Assembly: GCA_017882065.1 (NCBI GenBank)
Contig: JADGQD010000050.1
Span: 1 to 11,509, forward strand
Direction of reading: 5' to 3'
Length of the DNA: 11,509 nt
Source: Anaerolineales bacterium
GTDB lineage: Bacteria > Chloroflexota > Anaerolineae > Anaerolineales > Villigracilaceae
Shown here: positions 6,610-11,509 of the stretch, piece after piece
How the letters are laid out: every line of letters starts with the position of its first letter
Position numbering within the stretch: the first letter of the stretch is position 1
Position numbers and translations under genes: made by a program
Notes under the pieces: generated by a model
Told to the model about the DNA's origin: nothing
What the model saw: only the letters and a program-made list of their open reading frames with translations
The model's database searches: none

Positions 6610-6676
6610 CTGAAGCAGCCAAAAAGCAGAAAAAAAAACGACAATTTGGGTTCAAATATTTACACAGTACCCTGTA
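6584..6676 (+). repeat. R1 repeat copy C
   Basis: A 93-bp copy from TACTGCTCCTTGCAATAATT to ACACAGTACCCTGTA, with an A-rich interior and the 19-mer AACTGAAGCAGCCAAAAAG shared with copy A. TA lies at both ends. A further TACTGCTTTG at 6678 directly after it may be the remnant of another left end, but it degrades quickly and is not counted. Confidence 0.75.
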
Positions 6677-6709
6677 CTACTGCTTTGATTTATTGCATCA
6701 TAATTAACC

Positions 6710-6755
6710 TTGGGCCTTTGGGAATTCCCGTGATAGAGGGAAAATTATGGGGGTG
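6710..6755 (+). repeat. R2 repeat, copy 1
   Basis: A 46-bp sequence matching 8100-8145 at 42 of 46 positions, including 24 identical bases in a row around the palindrome GGGAATTCCC. It lies about 40 bp past the 3' end of the mutarotase-like gene. In the same gap, 6768-6781 forms a small perfect hairpin (ATCGCC-AA-GGCGAT) and ATGGGG/CCCCAT can also pair, but there is no T-tract, so I do not call a terminator. Confidence 0.7.
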
Positions 6756-6794
6756 CGGAATTACCCCATCGCCAAGGCGATTCCCGGAAAATCT

Positions 6795-7673
6795 CTATCT
6801 TGTGATCTTGTTTATTACTTCACGTATCTCATCGGGGATGAACGGCACATTCAACGTATCATACAGCTCCCACGTCTCAATCAGGCTCGTGCATGATCCA
6901 GGCGCAAGCCTTGTCAAAGGGCCTAAACTTTCCAATTCCACGAACCGGTCATTGATAAATGATTCTGCATTGCAGCCGCCATCAGGATATTCTTCACCCG
7001 GATGGATGTCGAACTTCTTGCGAAACAGGAGACCGTCCAGCCAGTAAGCCAGCCAACCATATGGGTTGTAGTACCCAATTTTGGCAGGAGGCAAGTTCGG
7101 ATTTGCGCGGATCAGAAAAAAGTCGTCACGCAGAACGAGACGCGGGTCGTTTATGCGCGTGTACGGCCAGAGCGCCAGAATGCGATTATTCAGCAAACCC
7201 TGTGGATCGGCATTCCCAACCGGTTGGGGGAGGATGACCGTCCCGCCCAGCCGGAACATTGTTATTGCCCAGGGAGAGAGCTTCACTGCCCTCGAACCGG
7301 CGTTGCACAACCGATGGGTCAGGGTAACCGCTGCACGGTCCGGGAAGAGGCGGATTTCCACACTCTTGACGATATCTGTCTCTGCGGGTTGTGTCAGTCG
7401 TACACCATCGTTCAATTTTTCCACTACCAAACTGCCGTTGTCGGGCAAATATGTATCGGGCATCAGTTCAGGCGAGCGCCAAAGCCGGTGTCCGCCGCGG
7501 AAGTAAAAAGGTCCGAGCGTTGTTTCAACAAAGAAGTCTGGCAGTTCTGCCAGTAAGTTCGATTCCCCGTGTGCTGAAAATCGTACAATGCGCGGGCCGC
7601 CGGTGGTCAGATATTCCATCCAGATGTGTTCATTTTCCAGAATGCCAGTGGGGAGACCGTAAAAATCATTCAT
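6795..7673 (-). CDS. Galactose mutarotase-like (DUF4380-type) hypothetical protein
   Basis: A 292-aa protein, probably a beta-sandwich of the aldose-1-epimerase/galactose-mutarotase superfamily. Marks: FYFRGGHRLWRSPE at 56-69, equivalent to the GGHRLWxxPE signature of DUF4380-type proteins; KSVEIRLFPDRAAVTLTHRLCNAG at about 103-126 (the strand-rich core); SPWAITMFRLGG at 133-144; and a C-terminal INDRFVELESLGPLTRLAPG at 240-259 followed by ETWELY at 266-271. The substrate is unknown; sugar binding is inferred from the fold only. There is no signal peptide. The ATG at 7673 is preceded by GAGAG at a 6-nt spacing. It follows the 85-aa gene after a terminator-like stem and is probably its own transcription unit. 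R2 copy 1 and R1 copy C lie just downstream. Confidence 0.75.
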   Translation of the reverse strand: MNDFYGLPTGILENEHIWMEYLTTGGPRIVRFSAHGESNLLAELPDFFVETTLGPFYFRGGHRLWRSPELMPDTYLPDNGSLVVEKLNDGVRLTQPAETDIVKSVEIRLFPDRAAVTLTHRLCNAGSRAVKLSPWAITMFRLGGTVILPQPVGNADPQGLLNNRILALWPYTRINDPRLVLRDDFFLIRANPNLPPAKIGYYNPYGWLAYWLDGLLFRKKFDIHPGEEYPDGGCNAESFINDRFVELESLGPLTRLAPGSCTSLIETWELYDTLNVPFIPDEIREVINKITR

Positions 7674-7689
7674 TGCATGCTCTCAAACC

Positions 7690-7728
7690 AAAAACCGCCT
7701 AGCGGACCTGGATAGGACAGCCCGGCGG
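7690..7728 (-). terminator. Possible rho-independent terminator of the 85-aa gene
   Basis: CCGCC (7695-7699) can pair with GGCGG (7724-7728), or alternatively CCGC with GCGG at 7695-7705. On the minus strand the stem is followed by TTTTT (7694-7690). It lies between the 85-aa gene and the mutarotase-like gene. The stem is short and the loop long, so this is moderate evidence. Confidence 0.45.
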
Positions 7729-7764
7729 CAGGGATCAGCGACATCAGAGCGCTCGAGTCTCTAT

Positions 7765-8022
7765 CTAGATCTCATTTCTCTCGCGCAATTTCCCGATAAA
7801 ATTGCGAGGCAGCACTCCCGCATGAATGGCTTGATGTAACAATTCAAGCAGCTCCGCTTCAGAGAGAACCGGGGGCCGAGAGAGAAGTTCGCCTCCACTC
7901 CAGGAAGAGAGACGGATTTTTTCTTGTCCTGTCTCGATAAGCAGTTTTTCTATCCTGGTTTCTTGATTTTCAATATTGACAGATGTAGAAGCTGTTACCT
8001 TCGCATCATCATATGAAACCAT
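7765..8022 (-). CDS. Small unrecognised protein downstream of the BMC operon
   Basis: An 85-aa protein of unknown function that I do not recognise. The N-terminal half is polar and Thr/Glu-rich with alternating hydrophobics (probable strands). The C-terminal part is helical, with VLSEAELLELLHQAIHAGVL followed by PRNFIGKLRERNEI. I prefer the ATG at 8022 (MVSYDDAK), which has GGAAGG four bases upstream. The frame is also open to an ATG at 8034 and a TTG at 8040, but these have poorly placed Shine-Dalgarno sequences. It lies after the last BMC gene, beyond R2 copy 2, in the same direction; whether it belongs to the BMC operon is unclear. Confidence 0.6.
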   Translation of the reverse strand: MVSYDDAKVTASTSVNIENQETRIEKLLIETGQEKIRLSSWSGGELLSRPPVLSEAELLELLHQAIHAGVLPRNFIGKLRERNEI

Positions 8023-8099
8023 ATGGCCTTCCATTTCCAAACCAAAAAGTAGAATATTGATTGGATATAGTTTACCATAACGATTGAAACTGAATAATA

Positions 8100-8145
8100 T
8101 TGGGTCTTTGGGAATTCCCGTGATAGAGGCAAAGATATGGGGGTG
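8100..8145 (+). repeat. R2 repeat, copy 2
   Basis: Matches 6710-6755 at 42 of 46 positions, with the same GGGAATTCCC palindrome and GTGATAGAGG core. It begins about 24 bp past the stop of the last microcompartment gene, a position like that of copy 1 relative to its neighbour. Confidence 0.7.
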
Positions 8146-8169
8146 TTGGGCGTGCTGGAATTTCAGGGA

Positions 8170-8442
8170 TCAAACCTCAATATAGGCTGAGTCGACAATC
8201 CCCACAATCACGGAAATGATGCAAGCATCCGGATTCTTGAGCACCTGGCGGGCTCCATTTCCCTCCCGGTTCACCAGTACCGTGTCGCCAATCCCGGCAT
8301 GGGTATTATCCAGGGCGATAAAATCCTCGTCAGATGACTCCCCTTCCAACACTAATGGTTGCACAATCAGCAGCCTCCGGTTCTTATAATCCCGGTGGCT
8401 GATCGTGGTTACCACAGTCCCAACTACTTTTCCCAGAATCAT
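8170..8442 (-). CDS. BMC-P pentameric shell vertex protein (EutN/CcmL family), copy 1
   Basis: A 90-aa EutN/CcmL-fold protein. Five copies form the pentamer that caps the vertices of the polyhedral shell. The N-terminal ILGKVVGTVVTTI and RRLLIVQPLVL (about 23-33) are the family's signature strands. ALDNTHAGIGDTVLVNREGNGARQVL at about 43-68 and VGIVDSAYIEV at the end complete the fold. It is the last gene of the BMC operon, starting 9 nt after the second BMC-P stop, with a GAGAG-type Shine-Dalgarno. It differs from its neighbour in length and in the loop after QPL. Confidence 0.93.
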   Translation of the reverse strand: MILGKVVGTVVTTISHRDYKNRRLLIVQPLVLEGESSDEDFIALDNTHAGIGDTVLVNREGNGARQVLKNPDACIISVIVGIVDSAYIEV

Positions 8443-8451
8443 CCCGGTCTC

Positions 8452-8772
8452 TCAGGCAAAATGATTCCTGCCGCGTTTCAGGGTGAAATCGAACTCCCCA
8501 TCCGGGTGGACTGCCAACTCATCCACGATGCCAACCAGAGCCAGATCGACCGGCACGAACTTGACCTCCGGCATGGCCAGGGCCGCTTCGCGTGACCGCA
8601 CCATCACGCACAGGTCCCCGGCACCCGCGTCCACAATATCGGCCGCAACCTGCAACACGCCGATAGGTTCCATATTTTTGTTCAGCGGCTGGACAACGAG
8701 CAATTTCAACCCCTGCGTGCCCGGGTATTTGATCGTACACACCGCACTGCCTCTTACTCTGCCAAACTGCAT
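8452..8772 (-). CDS. BMC-P pentameric shell vertex protein (EutN/CcmL family), copy 2
   Basis: A 106-aa second EutN/CcmL-type protein. MQFGRVRGSAVCTIKYPGTQGLKLLVVQPLN covers the first strands (split here as QFGRVRGSAVCTI and LKLLVVQPLN). DIVDAGAGDLCVMVRSREAA at about 45-64 and LALVGIVDEL at about 77-86 are conserved family segments. A 20-residue C-terminal extension (VHPDGEFDFTLKRGRNHFA region) is absent from the other copy. It begins 5 nt after the upstream adaptor gene's stop, which implies tight coupling. Two distinct pentamers in one operon suggest division of labour or mixed vertices (inference). Confidence 0.92.
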   Translation of the reverse strand: MQFGRVRGSAVCTIKYPGTQGLKLLVVQPLNKNMEPIGVLQVAADIVDAGAGDLCVMVRSREAALAMPEVKFVPVDLALVGIVDELAVHPDGEFDFTLKRGRNHFA

Positions 8773-8777
8773 CTTGC

Positions 8778-9143
8778 CTACTTCACTCCCGTGCTTTTCA
8801 GCACGCGTTGAATAATGACATCCAGCAGCTCTGAATCGACCTGGTTCCCCATGCGGGCGACAACCGCCTGGCGGATGCGCGTTTGCAGGTCTCTCTCCGT
8901 TTGTTCAGCGGATAGGCTGTTCGAAGCAGTCGGCGCAGCCGAAGCTGTTTTCTGCGCAATGTAAGGCCTTACGGGTGCACTGGGAGAATTGTCGGGCTGG
9001 CTTCGCACCAGCTGCATCCCCAGCTGGTTGGCTTTCTCGTAAGCCAGTTCGGTCAGCACAACATTCTCGGTAACGTTCAGCGACATCACACCGCGCTTGA
9101 ACATATCCTCGATATCTCTTTCGGTATAGAACTCTTTTGGCAT
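8778..9143 (-). CDS. EutQ-N-like small BMC protein with C-terminal encapsulation-peptide-like helix
   Basis: A 121-aa protein in three parts. Residues 1-47 (FYTERDIEDMFKRG, then VVLTELAYEKANQLGMQLV) resemble the short N-terminal segment of EutQ/EutT-type BMC proteins: T-x-x-DI, RG, T-x-x-A, A-x-x-LG. Residues 48-83 form a Ser/Ala/Pro-rich, probably disordered linker. Residues 84-119 form amphipathic helix material, with LQTRIRQAVVARM and DSELLDVIIQRVLKST; the latter is the typical pattern of encapsulation peptides that bind the inner shell face. The cupin domain of EutQ is absent and no catalytic motif is seen. I infer an adaptor that ties core enzymes to shell, or that nucleates the core. 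The ATG at 9143 has AGGAG with a 7-nt spacer. It lies between the BMC-T and BMC-P genes. Confidence 0.75.
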   Translation of the reverse strand: MPKEFYTERDIEDMFKRGVMSLNVTENVVLTELAYEKANQLGMQLVRSQPDNSPSAPVRPYIAQKTASAAPTASNSLSAEQTERDLQTRIRQAVVARMGNQVDSELLDVIIQRVLKSTGVK

Positions 9144-9176
9144 AGCTGCTCCTCTCGAGCCGTGACCACCCGCGGC

Positions 9177-9806
9177 TTAGACGCCTTCCCGGCCTTCCAG
9201 ACTTTCCAGCGCCTGGACAGCCGCATTCTTCGCCGTCAGGATTTCCGCTTCCGTGCCGGAGAGCCACATGCGGCCAAAACGCCCGACCGAGGAGACATGC
9301 ACCAGCTTGATGCTGGCAGTTTTCTCGGCTTCGTTGCAGGCTATGTTGATATAGGCCGCCGGGGCACATTCCAGCACCAGCATGGTTTCACCCGCCACCA
9401 GCATGCTACCGCGCCGGAAACGGTTGATGAGTTGGGCCTGGTAGGGGTCAACACGCGTGATGACTTGGATCGAAACCACTTGAGGCTTGATACGGTCCGC
9501 CATGCTTAGTCCCAGACGGCTCAGGACCACATTACCTGCTTCCAGGACGGCTGCCTGAAGGAGAGAATGCACTTCGAACATCCCAAACTCGCGCTCAACG
9601 ATCTGCGCACCGGGCCGGGCCTCGGTGGCCTTTACGGCAATATCCACCACCCGGAAAACTTCATTTCCAGGCGCCATCTCCACGTACAAAGCCGCCATGC
9701 CTTCGGTTGGAAGATCGCCCTGCGTGATCGTTCCGACGAAGGATGCATATTGCGGCTGCATCTTGTCCAGATAACAATAGCAACGCAGCGAAAACGTATC
9801 AGCCAT
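9177..9806 (-). CDS. Tandem-domain BMC-T shell protein, CcmP-like (double-stacking, gated trimer type)
   Basis: A 209-aa protein with two fused BMC domains; three copies form a pseudohexameric facet tile. It follows the carboxysomal CcmP pattern rather than PduB or EutL: LRCYCYLDKMQPQYASFVGT at 7-26, VEMAPGNEVFRVVDIAVKA at 42-60, ARPGAQIVEREFG at 63-75, then a second domain with KPQVVSIQVI and DPYQAQLINRFRRGSMLVAG at about 119-138, and VSSVGRFGRMWLSG near the C terminus. Glu71-Arg72 occupy the position of the conserved Glu-Arg pair that gates the CcmP pore. From the family I infer two stacked trimers with an openable central pore for larger metabolites or cofactors. The ATG at 9806 has AAGGAG eight bases upstream. 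Confidence 0.92.
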   Translation of the reverse strand: MADTFSLRCYCYLDKMQPQYASFVGTITQGDLPTEGMAALYVEMAPGNEVFRVVDIAVKATEARPGAQIVEREFGMFEVHSLLQAAVLEAGNVVLSRLGLSMADRIKPQVVSIQVITRVDPYQAQLINRFRRGSMLVAGETMLVLECAPAAYINIACNEAEKTASIKLVHVSSVGRFGRMWLSGTEAEILTAKNAAVQALESLEGREGV

Positions 9807-9834
9807 GCTTGTTTCTCCTTCTCTCCGAAATCAC

Positions 9835-9863
9835 CGCCCGGCATCGCCAGGCAACACCGGGCG
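9835..9863 (-). promoter_or_regulatory. Hairpin in the BMC-H to BMC-T intergenic leader
   Basis: CGCCCGG (9835-9841) and CCGGGCG (9857-9863) form a perfect 7-bp GC stem with a 15-nt loop, starting 28 bp upstream of the BMC-T start. The 150-bp gap (9807-9956) also contains a smaller stem, ACGGC/GCCGT at 9931-9945, near the BMC-H stop. Neither is followed by a T-tract. They may act in mRNA processing or stability, or as a partial terminator setting shell stoichiometry (inference). Confidence 0.4.
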
Positions 9864-9956
9864 TCCACGCACTATTTGAGCGCGCGGCAGGATTTCAGCA
9901 AGGTTCTCATTGTCTGGTGATTATCCGGTCACGGCCACGAGCCGTAAGCCTGAAAA

Positions 9957-10289
9957 CTATTTGGTTTTCGGCTCAGTGGACCGGCCGCCGATGCTGCCCT
10001 TGCTGGTTTTCGGCAGGATCATCTCCACGTCCATATGCGGGCGAGGAATGACATGAACCGAGACCAGTTCGCCGACACGCTTGGCCGCCGCGGCGCCGGC
10101 ATCGGTGGCAGCCTTGACAGCGCCCACGTCACCGCGCACCATCACGGTTACGTATCCGCCGCCGACGTATTCGGAGCCGATCAAGGTCACATTGGCAGCC
10201 TTGACCATCGCATCCGCAGCTTCCACTGCGCCAACCAGGCCTTTCGTCTCGACCATGCCGAGAGCGATCAAAGAGGGATCTAAAGCCAT
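9957..10289 (-). CDS. BMC-H hexameric shell protein (PduA/EutM/CsoS1 family)
   Basis: A 110-aa single-BMC-domain protein; six copies form the main hexagonal facet tile. The core is canonical: ALGMVETKGLVGAVEAADAM at 9-28, MVRGDVGAVKAATDAGAAAA at 50-69 and VHVIPRPHMDVEMILPK at 78-94. The pore loop is YVGGGYVTV at 41-49. The PduA pore Ser is Gly here (Gly44) and the PduA pore-adjacent Lys is Tyr41, which makes the loop look like that of alpha-carboxysomal CsoS1 proteins. A 16-residue Ser/Lys/Thr/Gly-rich tail follows ILPK. The start has GGAAGG with a 7-9 nt spacer. It lies 38 bp after the aldehyde dehydrogenase gene. It is the only BMC-H gene in the window; others may lie upstream. Confidence 0.96.
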   Translation of the reverse strand: MALDPSLIALGMVETKGLVGAVEAADAMVKAANVTLIGSEYVGGGYVTVMVRGDVGAVKAATDAGAAAAKRVGELVSVHVIPRPHMDVEMILPKTSKGSIGGRSTEPKTK

Positions 10290-10327
10290 TTTGTACCTTC
10301 CTTTCTAAACTAGAAATTTGGATTTTC

Positions 10328-11509
10328 TCAGGTTCTCTTGCTTTCCAGGATTTCGTTGACAACCTGCCGGACAACCCGTTCCATTTCATCGGCAGTCGGA
10401 CTGGCCGTTTTCTCACCAGGCAATAACGCCTCCAACGGAGGAGCGATCGTCTCATAAGCCAGACGTTTGATGTTGATCAGGTGATATGCAGAAACGTTGT
10501 CTCCAGTAATCGCACCTCCCACGCCGCCCGAGCCCAGAGTCAACGAGGGCATCACACCGGTCGTCAGGCCGATGGCACCCAGCGAGCCCATGGTATTGAC
10601 CAGGATGCGGAAGACCGGCTTCTCCAGACCAAAGGCCATGATGACCTGTTCATCCCTGGCATGGATGATCTGGGTATGACCGAGGCCACCCGCTTCAATG
10701 ATCGAAATGGACCTTTCGCAGCCCTGCTCCCAACCGTCAACCACGTACCAGCCCAAGACGGTAGTCATCTTTTCGTGGGAGAGCGGTTCTTCCCTGCCCG
10801 TTTTGGAGAGCGGAGTGACCAGGATGCGTGTCTCAGGTGGGACACGGAAGCCAGCCACTTCGGCCACGAAGGGGGCAGATTTGCCCACTACCGCGGTATT
10901 GGGACTGGCGTCCGGGTGAAAAACGGTCGTGCGCAATGCATCGGTTTCGTGTGGGTCGGTAAAGTAGGCACCTTCGACACGCATCAGCTCGGCCAGCTGG
11001 CTGGCAATCGGCAGATCGGCAACCACGGACTGTTCGGTAGCGCAGATGGTGGAATAGTCGAAAGCCTTGGAAGCGACAATATAACGGGCAGCCTTTTCCA
11101 GGTCCGCACTACGATCCACGTAGACCGGTACGTTCCCGGGACCGACGCCATAGGCTGGTTTCCCGGTCGAGTGCGCCGCCCGTACCATGGGCGTCCCACC
11201 CGTCGCCAGGATGACCGCCGTCTGGGGGTGAGTCATCAATTCCTGGGTGCCCGGCAGGGAAATCTGCTGAAGGCAGCAAATCAGACCCTTGGGGGCGCCA
11301 GCGTTCTCGGCCGCCAGGGCCATGGTTTGTGCAGCCTCATAGGTGCAGCGCCTCGCCGAAGGATGAGGGGAAAAGACAATTGCATTGCGCGCCTTGATGG
11401 CAATCAAAGACTTGAAGAAAGTGGTCGAGGTTGGATTCGTGGAAGGAATGAGGGCCGCCACCACGCCCATTGGCCAGGCAATCTCGTATAACCGGCGGAC
11501 GGGGTCGTG
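10328..11509 (-). CDS. CoA-acylating aldehyde dehydrogenase of the microcompartment core (5' end beyond the window)
   Basis: Oxidises a short aldehyde to the acyl-CoA with NAD+, of the EutE/PduP/AdhE-N type; in metabolosomes it consumes the toxic aldehyde inside the shell. The frame is open to the window edge (13 further codons before the Met at 11470, including EIAWP), so the start is missing. Visible marks: PSTNPTSTTFFKSL, ATGGTPMVRAAHSTGKPAYG with GPGNVP, and the catalytic Cys in FDYSTICATEQS (codon 11042-11044). The last 22 residues, TADEMERVVRQVVNEILESK plus two, form an amphipathic helix after a PPLEALLPGEKTASP linker, a typical C-terminal encapsulation peptide (about 10331-10396). It is the first visible gene of the BMC operon. 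The natural aldehyde cannot be told from this part. Confidence 0.93.
   Translation of the reverse strand, partial: HDPVRRLYEIAWPMGVVAALIPSTNPTSTTFFKSLIAIKARNAIVFSPHPSARRCTYEAAQTMALAAENAGAPKGLICCLQQISLPGTQELMTHPQTAVILATGGTPMVRAAHSTGKPAYGVGPGNVPVYVDRSADLEKAARYIVASKAFDYSTICATEQSVVADLPIASQLAELMRVEGAYFTDPHETDALRTTVFHPDASPNTAVVGKSAPFVAEVAGFRVPPETRILVTPLSKTGREEPLSHEKMTTVLGWYVVDGWEQGCERSISIIEAGGLGHTQIIHARDEQVIMAFGLEKPVFRILVNTMGSLGAIGLTTGVMPSLTLGSGGVGGAITGDNVSAYHLINIKRLAYETIAPPLEALLPGEKTASPTADEMERVVRQVVNEILESKRT

Noticed and set aside
4249..6676. CRISPR array made of the TACTGC/GTTCAAATATTTAC repeats
   Set aside because: The repeats are paired inverted ends of roughly 90-bp units with related interiors and irregular distances; there is no regular repeat-spacer pattern and no cas gene.
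7002..7556. 184-aa plus-strand open frame opposite the mutarotase-like gene
   Set aside because: It is antisense to a gene with recognisable family motifs; no ribosome binding site.
8146..8169. Terminator right after the last microcompartment gene
   Set aside because: I could not find a convincing stem followed by T residues on the minus strand; only R2 copy 2 lies there.
9632..9868. 78-aa minus-strand open frame between the BMC-H and BMC-T genes
   Set aside because: It largely overlaps the BMC-T gene in another frame, has no family resemblance, and runs through the hairpin.
11470..11470. Met at 11470 as the true start of the aldehyde dehydrogenase
   Set aside because: The frame stays open to the window edge with family-like residues (EIAWP), and the family needs a longer N-terminal part.
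10481..11491. 336-aa plus-strand open frame opposite the aldehyde dehydrogenase
   Set aside because: It is antisense to a gene with clear catalytic motifs; its composition is a typical shadow of a GC-rich coding strand.

Overview
The window looks like a stretch of chromosome from an anaerobic or facultative heterotrophic bacterium. The protein style (UvrB, Pcm, a MutY with a Nudix tail), the small orphan alpha/beta proteins and the microcompartment content are most reminiscent of Chloroflexota (Anaerolineae). That placement comes from recognition only; no search was run. Coding DNA looks moderately GC-rich, while several intergenic gaps are strikingly AT-rich because they are filled with short repeats.

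Left part (1-3806), DNA and protein repair. uvrB (excinuclease helicase subunit) reads rightwards and ends at a strong compound hairpin with a T-tract. Facing it is a leftward two-gene unit, mutY-pcm, with a 4-bp ATGA overlap: an adenine glycosylase carrying a complete Nudix box, and protein-L-isoaspartate methyltransferase.

Middle part (3807-8169), housekeeping and orphan genes among repeats. In order these are a 100-aa ferredoxin-like/dimeric alpha-beta-barrel candidate (-), a UlaG-like metallo-beta-lactamase-fold protein with a degenerate metal motif (-), a divergent 252-aa concanavalin-like protein (+), a dCMP deaminase (-), a 292-aa galactose-mutarotase-like protein (-) and an unrecognised 85-aa protein (-). 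The MBL and concanavalin-like genes share one palindromic promoter region. The gaps hold five copies of a roughly 90-bp MITE-like element (called R1 here), one inserted inside another, and two copies of a 46-bp repeat (R2). R1 copies supply the stop codons of two convergent genes, a likely ribosome binding site for a third and a likely promoter for a fourth.

Right part (8170-11509), a bacterial microcompartment (BMC) operon, all leftward and open at the window edge. Transcription order is: CoA-acylating aldehyde dehydrogenase (5' end missing, C-terminal encapsulation-peptide-like helix), BMC-H hexamer protein, CcmP-like tandem BMC-T protein, a small EutQ-N-like protein with its own encapsulation-peptide-like helix, and two different EutN/CcmL pentamer proteins. 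Together these give a facet protein, a gated facet protein, vertex proteins, one aldehyde-processing enzyme and a candidate core-shell adaptor. The signature enzyme that makes the aldehyde is not in the window; it probably lies upstream in the operon, beyond position 11509. The shell has carboxysome-like features (a GGG pore loop in BMC-H and a CcmP-type BMC-T) around a metabolosome-type aldehyde enzyme, and it carries an unusual small adaptor candidate.
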